Of a stretch of DNA of 64,000 nt, positions 27,368 to 35,538 are shown one piece after another (within the stretch, counting starts at the first letter, position 1; each line of letters begins with the position of its first letter). The notes beneath the pieces are model-generated. The model did no database searches, was not told where the DNA came from, and saw nothing but the letters and a program-made list of their open reading frames with translations. The position numbers were made by a program, and so were the translations under genes. This DNA comes from Sphaerothrix gracilis (GTDB lineage Bacteria > Cyanobacteriota > Cyanobacteriia > Phormidesmidales > Phormidesmidaceae): the NCBI RefSeq assembly GCF_030405905.1, contig NZ_JASATW010000010.1, positions 1-64,000 of the forward strand. Reading direction: 5' to 3'.

Positions 27368-27841
27368 ATGAACCTAGAGGCTTTAGAACCAATTAAACCT
27401 TGGCTAAATTTTATTCACCCGATCATTATGTGGGGTCTGCTAGCGCTCACCCTGTATGCGCTATATCTCGGAATTCAGGCACGTCGCATTCGCACGACTG
27501 AAGACAAAGAGAAGCGAAAAGAGCTAGCCCAGGGTAAGTACGGTACCCGGCACCACAAAATTGGTTCTGCCTTGCTGGCTTTCATGGTGATTGGTTCCTT
27601 AGGCGGGATGGCCGTTACCTACATCAACAACGGCAAGCTGTTTTTTGGCCCCCATCTGCTGGCGGGTCTAGGCATGACCGGACTGATTGCAACTTCCGCT
27701 TCGCTAGTGCCGCTGATGCAGAAGGGCAATGATGCTGCTCGCTATACCCACATCACGCTAAATGTAGTCCTAGTCGGTCTGTTTGGCTGGCAGGCTGTGA
27801 CCGGGATGCAGATTGTGCAGCGAATTTTAGAGAACTTTTAG
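27368..27841 (+). CDS. DUF4079 family membrane protein
   Basis: 157 residues with four membrane helices (HPIIMWGLLALTLYALYLGI; KIGSALLAFMVIGSLGGMAVTY; HLLAGLGMTGLIATSASLVPLM; ITLNVVLVGLFGWQAVTGM). The His residues at the starts of helices (FIHP, RHHKIG, GPHLLAG, YTHITLN) are conserved in DUF4079 and could bind heme, as in cytochrome b561-like four-helix proteins. This family is largely confined to cyanobacteria and plants; its function is not known. A terminator follows. Confidence 0.8.
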   Translation: MNLEALEPIKPWLNFIHPIIMWGLLALTLYALYLGIQARRIRTTEDKEKRKELAQGKYGTRHHKIGSALLAFMVIGSLGGMAVTYINNGKLFFGPHLLAGLGMTGLIATSASLVPLMQKGNDAARYTHITLNVVLVGLFGWQAVTGMQIVQRILENF

Positions 27842-27946
27842 GCAAGGGCGATCGCCCATCACTGCCAGTTACGAATATTACGAGTATTCAGGGCAGAGCC
27901 TGAATGAGTTCCAGCCATCCAGAAATAAACAACTGCAGGGAAACCT

Positions 27947-27998
27947 GGGGGAACGAGAAGTCTGAGCGATTCTGCTTGCATCCCGTTCCCTATTTTTT
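27947..27998 (+). terminator. Terminator after the DUF4079 gene
   Basis: GGGAACG / CGTTCCC stem enclosing an inner AGAAG...TTCT pairing, followed by TATTTTTT. About 105 bases after the stop codon and before the convergent DUF1350 gene. Confidence 0.6.
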
Positions 27999-28051
27999 GT
28001 CGCAATGAAGCCAGCCTGCACTATAAGCGACAGGACATGGGGCAACCTGGC

Positions 28052-28825
28052 CTAAACCGGGGCCAACGGATCTAGCCACTGCAGCATAGTTCGCTGAAGC
28101 TGATTCAGGTCGCGGTAAAACTCCTGCTTCATAAACTGGCCGATCGCGTCTAAGGGACTAAAACTAGCGCCTGGTTCCCAGGCAACATCCTGGGCGATGG
28201 GCGTTGTATGAGTACCGGGCAAGATCTGTACCGTGGTTAGCTCTGGAAATCTCTGGATAAGGACATCTGAGAGCGATCGCGTTTGGTCAATATCATCCCG
28301 GCGGAATTTGATCAGCAAATTGCGCCGCACGCCGTAGTGCTGATAGGCCAGCTGCAACGTTTCCTCAGGAGAGGGAATAAATTCCATACTGAAGGCAGGG
28401 GCAAAGCTAACCATCTGCTCCAGCAGCGGAATCGCTCGCCGCGCCGGATAGTTATTGAACGAAACCAAGATATTGCCGGCCCGCTCCACCTCATAGAGGC
28501 TGTTAATTAGCAAATGAACTTTGCAGCCCATGCTGTGCCCTAGACCATAAATCGGCAGGTAGCCCTGGGTGAGGACTCTTTTTTGCAGATAGTGTAGTCC
28601 CTGGTCGAAGGTGGTGAGAACTTCCTGAGCGATCGCCTTATGGTCAAAGGTATTGACAAACGGGGTGGCGACGATTGCGTATCCCTGCCGTCCCAGGTTC
28701 TCTAGCAGCCAGCGGTAGGTCAGATGAGGGGCTGCTGCCACAAAGGCTCCCCCCAGAAAATGAATCAGCGCTTTAGGTCTAGGAGGTACTAAAATCCAGT
28801 TGCCTGCAACCGCTTGCCAGTCCAT
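28052..28825 (-). CDS. DUF1350 family alpha/beta-hydrolase-like protein
   Basis: 257 residues. The opening NWILVPPRPKALIHFLGGAFVAAAPHLTYRWLLE and the nucleophile-elbow-like LGHSMGCKVH (Gly-His-Ser-Met-Gly) identify DUF1350, an alpha/beta hydrolase family of cyanobacteria and chloroplasts. A late His occurs in LPGTHTTP, in a position suited to the catalytic His. Substrate unknown. Convergent with the DUF4079 gene; tRNA-Val(GAC) lies upstream on the other strand. Confidence 0.82.
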   Translation of the reverse strand: MDWQAVAGNWILVPPRPKALIHFLGGAFVAAAPHLTYRWLLENLGRQGYAIVATPFVNTFDHKAIAQEVLTTFDQGLHYLQKRVLTQGYLPIYGLGHSMGCKVHLLINSLYEVERAGNILVSFNNYPARRAIPLLEQMVSFAPAFSMEFIPSPEETLQLAYQHYGVRRNLLIKFRRDDIDQTRSLSDVLIQRFPELTTVQILPGTHTTPIAQDVAWEPGASFSPLDAIGQFMKQEFYRDLNQLQRTMLQWLDPLAPV

Positions 28826-28920
28826 AGAGATGCTTGAGGTTTTTTCTATCCTAACCAGATAATGTCTGTAAAGAAGGATTGCTTAGGCTCTCCTGCCTAT
28901 GCTAATCTAAATATCCGCTT

Positions 28921-28994
<74 letters not shown>

Positions 28995-29006
28995 TTTTCA
29001 GAGTTT

Positions 29007-29029
29007 GCATTAAGCCTGGGGCTTAATGC
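29007..29029 (+). other. Perfect hairpin after tRNA-Val(GAC)
   Basis: GCATTAAGCC / GGCTTAATGC with a 3-base loop, 12 bases after the tRNA. It lacks a T run, so it may be a processing or pausing element rather than a standard terminator. Confidence 0.5.
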
Positions 29030-29167
29030 CAGGCAGTGTGCCAAAGTCAAAAACGCCCAAGGATGCGAAGACAGGGAGAAGCCCTGTTTATGAGCGATCG
29101 CCATGTTCCCCCCTGTCTCCGCTTCCCCGTATCAGCCTCAATTCACAGATTTGAGACTAGCAGCGCT

Positions 29168-30163
29168 CTAAACTTTTTTCAGCCAGCTAAACATTGCCCG
29201 CAAGTCCTTACCCACTTCTTCAATCGGGTGCTCAGCCTCGCGGCGGCGAATGGCGGTGAAGCCTGCTTTGCCTGCTAGATTTTCCAGCACAAACTCTTTG
29301 GCAAACTGCCCAGTCTGAATTTCCCGCAGGATTTGCTTCATTTCCTTACGAGTTTCATCAGTGATGATGCGGGGGCCACGGCTGTAGTCGCCATACTCTG
29401 CTGTGTTGGAGATACTGTCGCGCATATTCGCCAGTCCCCCTTCAACAATCAGATCCACAATTAGCTTCACTTCGTGCAGGCACTCAAAATAAGCTAGCTC
29501 TGGCTGATAGCCTGCCTCAACTAGAGTTTCAAAGCCGGACTTAATCAGCTCACTCAGGCCACCGCAAAGCACCACCTGCTCGCCAAACAGGTCGGTTTCA
29601 GTTTCTTCCCGGAAGGTAGTTTCAAGAATACCGGCGCGGGTGCCGCCAATGCCCTTGGCGTAGGCCATAGCGCGATCGCGAGCTTGCCCAGACGCATTTT
29701 GATACACGGCAAACAAACAGGGAACTCCTTGGCCTTGCTCGTAGGTGCGGCGTACCAGGTGCCCTGGCCCTTTGGGAGCCACCATCACCACGTCTACATT
29801 AGATGGGGGAACAACCTGACCAAAGTGAATATTGAAGCCGTGGGCAAACAGCAGCACGTTGCCTTCGGTTAGATTTGGCTCAATGTCTTGCTTATAGACT
29901 GTTTTTTGCACCTCATCCGGCAGCAAAATCATCACCCAGTCAGCCGCCTTCGCCGCTTCTGCTACAGGTTTCACCGTTAGTCCTTCACCTTCGGCTTTAG
30001 CTACGGACTTGCTGCCCTCATAGAGGCCAACAATCACGTTGACGCCGCTATCCTTGAGGTTTAGAGCATGGGCATGGCCCTGAGAGCCATAGCCGATGAT
30101 GGCAACGGTTTTACCATTGAGCAGGTCTAAATTGGCATCGTTGTCGTAATACATGCGAGCCAT
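29168..30163 (-). CDS. ilvC: Ketol-acid reductoisomerase
   Basis: 331 residues, class I enzyme of branched-chain amino acid synthesis: isomerises and reduces acetolactate with NADPH and Mg2+. The Rossmann motif is VAIIGYGSQGHAHALNLKDSG. The catalytic region is MVAPKGPGHLVRRTYEQGQGVP, and the metal and substrate region is TFREETETDLFGEQVVLCGG with the second acidic site YFECLHEVKLIVDLI. Length is typical. RidA at 19637 protects this pathway in other bacteria, but the genes are not linked. Confidence 0.97.
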   Translation of the reverse strand: MARMYYDNDANLDLLNGKTVAIIGYGSQGHAHALNLKDSGVNVIVGLYEGSKSVAKAEGEGLTVKPVAEAAKAADWVMILLPDEVQKTVYKQDIEPNLTEGNVLLFAHGFNIHFGQVVPPSNVDVVMVAPKGPGHLVRRTYEQGQGVPCLFAVYQNASGQARDRAMAYAKGIGGTRAGILETTFREETETDLFGEQVVLCGGLSELIKSGFETLVEAGYQPELAYFECLHEVKLIVDLIVEGGLANMRDSISNTAEYGDYSRGPRIITDETRKEMKQILREIQTGQFAKEFVLENLAGKAGFTAIRRREAEHPIEEVGKDLRAMFSWLKKV

Positions 30164-30246
30164 TGGGGGATTCTCCTTTCAGCCAGATTGAGCTAACTTC
30201 AGTTGCAAGCCTTTGATCTTATCAAAGATGCGGGACTGGAGTCTTC

Positions 30247-30609
30247 CTAGCTGCCGCGATAGGTGCTGTAAGCCCAAGGAGAAGCCAGCAGCGGCACGTG
30301 GTAGTGAGCGCTGGTATCGGCGATCGCAAAGCGGATTGGAATTTGATCCAAAAAAGGCGGGTCGGGCAGATCCCTAACCCGCTGCCCAAAATAAGCACCG
30401 ACAGCAAAGACAATTTCATAAATGCCCACCTGGAACTCAGCGTCTGCTAGTAGGGGAACATCAGTGCGGCCGTCAGCATTAGTCACGGCGGTTTTCAGCA
30501 GCGATCGCGTCTCTGAATCAGGGGCAATCTGCCACAGGGCAATCTTGAGTCCAGCAGCCGGACAGCCATGAGCCGTATCGAGAATGTGGGTAGTCAATTT
30601 TCCCGTCAT
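30247..30609 (-). CDS. 5-hydroxyisourate hydrolase (transthyretin-related)
   Basis: 120 residues ending in YSTYRGS, the C-terminal signature of HIUase that distinguishes it from transthyretin. The N-terminal THILDTAHGCPAAGLKIALW supplies a catalytic His. The mid motif is YHVPLLASPWAYSTYRGS. It hydrolyses 5-hydroxyisourate in urate breakdown. It lies 7 bases after the Rieske oxygenase gene, so the two are probably co-transcribed. No urate oxidase or OHCU decarboxylase is seen in the window. Confidence 0.93.
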   Translation of the reverse strand: MTGKLTTHILDTAHGCPAAGLKIALWQIAPDSETRSLLKTAVTNADGRTDVPLLADAEFQVGIYEIVFAVGAYFGQRVRDLPDPPFLDQIPIRFAIADTSAHYHVPLLASPWAYSTYRGS

Positions 30610-30616
30610 GACGCCT

Positions 30617-31672
30617 CTAAACTAGCTGCATAGTTGGAAAGGCTGCTTCACGGCTGCGATGCCGAGTCTGTTCTGATTCTCCGTGAGCTTTGAGCAGAGC
30701 CGCCATTTTCTTGCGCATCAAAATGCCGGGTTTGTCGGTAGCCATGTGCTGCTCGTGGCCCAAAGACAGCGGCACGTCGTAGTCAGTTGTCTCTAAAATC
30801 CGCTTATCTTCTAAAGTCACGGCGCGATCGAAAGCAATCACATCGTTTGCCTTCACCTCGGCTTCGGTATCATTGCGTAAGCAAAACTGCACCATCTGAG
30901 AGGTTCCATCACTGATAGGCGTCATCGTGTTAACAATCACATGAGACAGCCCGTTGGGATAGTCAATCCGCAGCTTCACAGTGAAGGGCATAAACCAGCG
31001 CATTGTCATTGTCCTTACGGTTTGATCCTGAGCCATTTTTAGGTTTTGTTTTTGCAAGTCAGGATTGACCACCTTGAGAACGCTGCGATAGTTGATGCCC
31101 CATTCAGTTTCCTTCAGCTCCATTTCATCTGGAGTGGGGTAGGCTTCGCTGCCAAAGGTAGTGGGATGCACATAGGCAGGGTGAGCCATATCCATCTCGT
31201 TCTCCATCACCCGCAGGCCAGCACACTCCCAAGGTTCGTAAAACTCGTGAATCAGACGAAAGTCTGCCTCACTAGCTTCCGGAATCTCCGGAATCTCCTG
31301 CAGCGGCTCGTCTGCCAGACAAACCCAAATATACCCGTAGCGCTCCACGCAAGAATAGGCTTTGACTTGATAGCTCGCCGAAATAGCGCCGTCTGTCGGT
31401 AGCTGCGGCACATGCACACAGGTTCCTGCTGCGTCAAAGGCCCAGCCGTGGTAGGGGCAGCGAATACTACCGTCCTTGATCTGACCGAGGGAGAGCTGAG
31501 CAGAGCGGTGACAGCAGCGATCGCGCAGCACTGCCGGTTGTCCGGCCTGATCTCGCCATACCACCAGCTTTTCGCCCAGCAGCGTGAAGGAAGCTGGGGT
31601 CTTGAGCAGTTGTTCCATCGGCAAAATTGGGTACCAGAAACGGCGCAGAACTGGCTGTTGGGTGACTAACAT
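30617..31672 (-). CDS. Rieske non-heme iron oxygenase
   Basis: 351 residues. The Rieske [2Fe-2S] centre is C53-C-H55 with C72-P-Y-H75 (DRCCHRSAQL ... RCPYHGW). The mononuclear iron site is in NEMDMAHPAYVHPTTFG, with the two His and upstream Asp pattern of the family. The layout resembles PaO/VanA-type oxygenases. The substrate cannot be deduced. Pairing with HIUase suggests purine or another N-heterocycle metabolism, but could be incidental. Confidence 0.87.
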   Translation of the reverse strand: MLVTQQPVLRRFWYPILPMEQLLKTPASFTLLGEKLVVWRDQAGQPAVLRDRCCHRSAQLSLGQIKDGSIRCPYHGWAFDAAGTCVHVPQLPTDGAISASYQVKAYSCVERYGYIWVCLADEPLQEIPEIPEASEADFRLIHEFYEPWECAGLRVMENEMDMAHPAYVHPTTFGSEAYPTPDEMELKETEWGINYRSVLKVVNPDLQKQNLKMAQDQTVRTMTMRWFMPFTVKLRIDYPNGLSHVIVNTMTPISDGTSQMVQFCLRNDTEAEVKANDVIAFDRAVTLEDKRILETTDYDVPLSLGHEQHMATDKPGILMRKKMAALLKAHGESEQTRHRSREAAFPTMQLV

Positions 31673-31837
31673 AGAACCTCGTGTGGGAGCATTTTCGTCA
31701 ATATAGTCCAGTCTTTACAAGATGAACTGTAACTGGGTTAGCGGACTCTGAGCCAAAACAAAATGTCTCGATCGCTAGAGGATGGAAGCAAAGGGAGTCT
31801 TTTACTTTAGGAGTGATGTTCACTATCTTCTAAACTG

Positions 31838-32026
31838 ATGGATCGCCCCAATTTGAAAATTTTTGTCTTCGGGCTGCTGCTGCTAAGCGTACTTGCGCCC
31901 TTTGCCGGTTTAGCGCCTTTACTGCTGATATTGTTCTTAGCGGTATTTGTCTGGATCATTCGGGGACTTTGGCAAGCTCTCACTGCTCCAACTGCATCCG
32001 AGAGCATAGAGGAGTCCGAAACTTAG
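31838..32026 (+). CDS. Possible small membrane protein (62 aa)
   Basis: A 62-residue frame with two adjacent hydrophobic segments (LKIFVFGLLLLSVLAPFAGL and LLLILFLAVFVWIIRGLW) and a short acidic tail (ESIEESET). The hydrophobic pattern and charge distribution look protein-like. A GGAG occurs upstream but 28 bases away. No family recognised; could be a genuine small membrane protein. Confidence 0.45.
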   Translation: MDRPNLKIFVFGLLLLSVLAPFAGLAPLLLILFLAVFVWIIRGLWQALTAPTASESIEESET

Positions 32027-32426
32027 CTGATAAAAACTTGCACAAATGCCCAAACAACCTGATACAGATACCGCGCCCAAAAGTTTCTGCTGCCTAATCT
32101 ACAGACTTAAGCGAGCGCTGGTCGTCCTATTGACGCCAAATCGCAGAGAATAGGCCAAAATTGATTTTGAGCAAAGCCTTCCTGGCCCAGACAAATTAGA
32201 GCAGGTACTCCCAATATTCTCAATCTCTGATGAAAAACCGTGTTTTTTGGGTATTCCTTTAGAGAGCGTTGAAGTTTTAGTGAACCCACGCAGGGTTGTT
32301 TCGCTTAGCTCCAAATCCTCTGTTAGATTGCTTGCAAGCTACATAGCTTAGACGCTTTGGCTTAAAGAAAACACTGAGTTAGCTGGTGTAGGTTTAGCTC
32401 CCAATGTTCCTCAACTTGTTAACGAT
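32027..32426. other. Intergenic region with no supported gene
   Basis: 400 bases between the small membrane protein and the UDP-glucuronate decarboxylase gene. Short minus-strand frames at 32099-32314 have no plausible start signal or protein-like composition. It presumably holds the promoter of the decarboxylase gene; I see no clear RNA structure. Confidence 0.5.
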
Positions 32427-33383
32427 ATGAGAATCTTAGTTACGGGTGGCGCTGGTTTCATTGGCTCCCATCTCATTGATCGGCTGATGGAAGCAGGTCA
32501 TGAAGTTATTTGCTTAGATAATTTTTATACCGGCCATAAGCGCAATATTCTCCGCTGGTTTAACAATCCTAATTTTGAACTGATTCGCCATGATATTACT
32601 GAACCTATTCGCTTAGAAGTCGAGCAGATTTATCATCTAGCTTGTCCAGCCTCGCCGGTTCACTATCAGTACAATCCAGTCAAAACGATCAAAACCAACG
32701 TGATGGGAACACTCAACATGTTGGGTCTAGCTAAGCGCGTCAAGGCCAGATTTCTACTGGCGTCTACTTCAGAAGTGTACGGGGATCCAGAAGTCCATCC
32801 TCAGCCGGAGGAGTACCGGGGCAACGTCAACACCATTGGGATTCGGAGCTGCTATGACGAAGGCAAGCGGGTGGCAGAAACCCTAGCTTTTGACTATCAC
32901 CGTCAAAATGATGTCGATATCAGAGTAGCTCGTATCTTCAACACCTACGGCCCCCGCATGTTAGAAAACGACGGTCGCGTTGTGAGTAACTTTATCGTGC
33001 AGGCGCTTCAGGGCAAGCCGCTCACAGTCTATGGCGAAGGCTCTCAGACCCGTAGCTTCTGCTATGTTTCTGACCTTGTGGCAGGCTTGATGAGCCTGAT
33101 GAATAGGGAGCATGTCGGCCCGATCAACTTGGGCAATCCTGATGAATACACGATCTTAGAGTTAGCTCAAACCGTTCAGAGCATGATTAATCCAGATGCG
33201 GAGCTGAAGTTTGAGCCACTGCCCCAAGACGATCCCCGCCGCCGCCAGCCTGACATCAAGCGGGCCAAGACCTGGCTGGACTGGGAGCCAACTATTCCGC
33301 TCAATCAAGGACTGGAGTTAACCATTCGTGATTTTAAAGAGCGGTTAATGACAGAAAAAGCGATCGCGGCCACTTCGGTTTAA
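32427..33383 (+). CDS. UDP-glucuronate decarboxylase (UDP-xylose synthase)
   Basis: 318 residues, a short-chain dehydrogenase/reductase. NAD is bound by VTGGAGFIGSH; the active site is LASTSEVYGDP with YDEGKRVAE (Tyr-x-x-x-Lys). HLACPASPVHYQYNPVKTIKTN and ARIFNTYGPRM are landmarks of the UXS family, which converts UDP-glucuronate to UDP-xylose. The next gene, UDP-glucose dehydrogenase, makes its substrate, so together they supply pentose and uronate donors for exopolysaccharide. Confidence 0.93.
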   Translation: MRILVTGGAGFIGSHLIDRLMEAGHEVICLDNFYTGHKRNILRWFNNPNFELIRHDITEPIRLEVEQIYHLACPASPVHYQYNPVKTIKTNVMGTLNMLGLAKRVKARFLLASTSEVYGDPEVHPQPEEYRGNVNTIGIRSCYDEGKRVAETLAFDYHRQNDVDIRVARIFNTYGPRMLENDGRVVSNFIVQALQGKPLTVYGEGSQTRSFCYVSDLVAGLMSLMNREHVGPINLGNPDEYTILELAQTVQSMINPDAELKFEPLPQDDPRRRQPDIKRAKTWLDWEPTIPLNQGLELTIRDFKERLMTEKAIAATSV

Positions 33384-33558
33384 CTGCCCTGCTCAAACCT
33401 ACAAAGCATCCCCTATTGCTGCTTTGAGAGGCATCGTTGCCCAACGAAGAGTTTTTGCAACGGCGTAACGTGTTTGAAGTAACCCTTTCCCCACCGTTTG
33501 ACTGATAAGAGTTTTCCTAAAGCTAATAGCCCTAATTCATTGAAGAGGATTCAGCCCT

Positions 33559-34944
33559 ATGCGTGTTTGTGTAATTGGAACCGGATATGTCGGCCTAGTG
33601 ACAGGCGTTTGCCTAGCCCATGCTGGCCACAGCGTTATCTGCGTCGATAATAACGAAGAAAAAGTCAAGCTCATGCAGTCTGGGCAGTCGCCTATCTATG
33701 AGCCGGGCCTGTCTGATCTGATGAAGTCTTCCATGCAGGCGGGTACGCTCACCTTTACCGCCGACATCGCCGCCGGCGTGAGCCACGGCGAGATTCTGTT
33801 TATTGCCGTTGGCACCCCCGCTCTACCGACGGGCGAAAGCGACACGCGCTATGTAGAAGCGGTGGCTCGCAGCATTGGTGAGCATCTCAATGGCGGCTAC
33901 AAGGTCATTGTCAACAAGTCCACTGTTCCCATTGGCTCTGGTGACTGGGTCCGCATGATTGTCCTCGACGGGATTTCCGAGCGTAAGAAAGCCTTAGTCG
34001 GGGCTGGTGCTCCGGTTGAGGCACCGCCGGTAGTAGATGCGAACTTTGATGTTGTCAGCAACCCCGAATTTCTGCGCGAGGGTTCTGCGGTTTATGATAC
34101 GTTCAATCCCGATCGCATCGTTCTAGGTAGCAACAGCGGCAAAGCGATCGCCATGATGAAAGAGCTGTATACTCCCATCGTAGAGCGCCAGCTTGCTGAA
34201 GATAAGTCTCTGCCGCCAGTTCCGGTGGTGGTGACTGATCTCAGCTCGGCGGAGATGGTAAAGTATGCCTCCAACGCTTTCCTGGCTACTAAGATTAGCT
34301 TCATCAATGAGGTTGCCAACATCTGCGATCGCGTGGGTGCAGATGTGGTACAGGTGGCTAAGGGCATCGGTCTTGACTCTCGCATCGGCAATAAGTTCCT
34401 CCAGGCTGGCCTAGGCTGGGGCGGTTCCTGCTTCCCGAAAGATGTCTCTGCTCTAGTTCATACCGCAGACGACTATGGTTATGAAGCAGAGCTGCTCAAG
34501 GCGACTATCAATGTCAATCAGCGCCAGCGGATAATTACGCTTGAGAAGCTGCAGCAGGTTCTCAAGATTCTCAAGGGTAAAACCGTGGGCCTGCTCGGTC
34601 TCACCTTCAAGCCTGATACGGATGACATGCGCGATGCTCCCTCTCTGAAATTAATTGAGGAGCTAAATCGTCTAGGGGCTAAGGTTAAAGCCTACGACCC
34701 GATTATTTCTCAAAGCGGTATGCGCGATGGGCTAACGGGCGTCATTGTAGAAACTGACCCGGAACTCCTCGCCGATGGCTGCGATGCGCTGGTGTTGGTG
34801 ACTGACTGGAAGCAGTTTAAGAATCTCAACTACGTCAAGATGGCCGAGTCTATGCACTCTGCAATCCTGATTGACGGTCGTAACTTCCTAGAGCAGGCCA
34901 TCATTGAAGAGGCTGGATTCCGCTATCTGGGCATTGGCCGCTAG
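33559..34944 (+). CDS. UDP-glucose 6-dehydrogenase
   Basis: 461 residues. The N-terminal Rossmann motif is VIGTGYVGLVTGVCLA, the middle domain carries the substrate loop (EFLREGSAVYD), and the catalytic Cys is in GWGGSCFPKDV. The C-terminal UDP-binding domain has GLTFKPDTDDMRDAPS. It oxidises UDP-glucose to UDP-glucuronate with two NAD+. It lies 175 bases after the decarboxylase gene and in the same direction. Confidence 0.95.
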   Translation: MRVCVIGTGYVGLVTGVCLAHAGHSVICVDNNEEKVKLMQSGQSPIYEPGLSDLMKSSMQAGTLTFTADIAAGVSHGEILFIAVGTPALPTGESDTRYVEAVARSIGEHLNGGYKVIVNKSTVPIGSGDWVRMIVLDGISERKKALVGAGAPVEAPPVVDANFDVVSNPEFLREGSAVYDTFNPDRIVLGSNSGKAIAMMKELYTPIVERQLAEDKSLPPVPVVVTDLSSAEMVKYASNAFLATKISFINEVANICDRVGADVVQVAKGIGLDSRIGNKFLQAGLGWGGSCFPKDVSALVHTADDYGYEAELLKATINVNQRQRIITLEKLQQVLKILKGKTVGLLGLTFKPDTDDMRDAPSLKLIEELNRLGAKVKAYDPIISQSGMRDGLTGVIVETDPELLADGCDALVLVTDWKQFKNLNYVKMAESMHSAILIDGRNFLEQAIIEEAGFRYLGIGR

Positions 34945-34993
34945 GAGGCTGTTGGCCCTGATTTAGAGGAAAAGCTGACACGAAAATCCTGGG

Positions 34994-35023
34994 TGAGGCG
35001 GGCAGTGCCCGCCCTACCCTAGC
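34994..35023. repeat. Dispersed GC-rich repeat, copy 1
   Basis: A 30-base unit starting TGAGGCGGGCAGTGCCC and ending CTACCCTAGC; an internal GGGCAGTGCCC is palindromic. Copy 2 lies 17 bases further on with two mismatches. Such units are common in cyanobacterial intergenic DNA. Confidence 0.75.
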
Positions 35024-35040
35024 TAACATCGGAAAACTTA

Positions 35041-35070
35041 TGAGGCGGGCAGTGCCCAGCCTACCCTAGC
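35041..35070. repeat. Dispersed GC-rich repeat, copy 2
   Basis: Second copy of the 30-base unit, same orientation. Its right end supplies the stop codon and the last codon of the minus-strand response regulator gene. Confidence 0.75.
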
Positions 35071-35437
35071 CGCGACTGCGCAAAAGCTGCTTCACCGTTT
35101 CGACCATTTCCGCTGGACGAAACGGTTTTGCAATATAGGCATCGGCTCCCTGTTTCATACCCCAGTAGCGATCGTGTTCTTCGCCTTTAGAGGAGCAAAT
35201 TACAACTGGAACATCTTCGGTACCCGCATTATTCTTTACCCAGCGACACAGCTCATAGCCGTTCATGTTAGGCATGACAATGTCCAAAACCACCAGGTCA
35301 GGGGGACTAGCCTGAATTTTTGCCTTCGCTTCAACCCCGTCTTTCGCCTCAATGACCGTCATACCAGCCTTGATCAGAAGACCTGAAATCATTTCTCTTA
35401 GGGTTGAGCTGTCATCTACAATCAAGACCGTACTCAT
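35066..35437 (-). CDS. Single-domain response regulator (CheY/PilH-like)
   Basis: 123 residues consisting only of a receiver domain: acidic pair in LIVDDSS, phosphoacceptor Asp in LVVLDIVMPNMNG, switch Ser in VVICSSKG and Lys in YIAKPFRP. The CSSKGEEHDRYWGMKQGADAY stretch is like that of the PilH/PatA-type regulators used in cyanobacterial motility and chemosensing. No kinase is adjacent in the same orientation; the hybrid kinase at 36767 is two genes upstream. Target inferred, not shown. Confidence 0.9.
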   Translation of the reverse strand: MSTVLIVDDSSTLREMISGLLIKAGMTVIEAKDGVEAKAKIQASPPDLVVLDIVMPNMNGYELCRWVKNNAGTEDVPVVICSSKGEEHDRYWGMKQGADAYIAKPFRPAEMVETVKQLLRSRG

Positions 35438-35538
35438 AGCTTTCTGTTAAACTGCGACATTCTGTTCAGCTTATCCAGTCTATAATCACTAGACTTCTCA
35501 AGAAATGCAAGCTATATCGCGGCAAGGCACTGGCGATA

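Noticed and set aside
32099..32314. Two overlapping minus-strand ORFs of 60-71 codons
   Set aside because: They overlap each other in different frames, lack start signals and look like chance openings.
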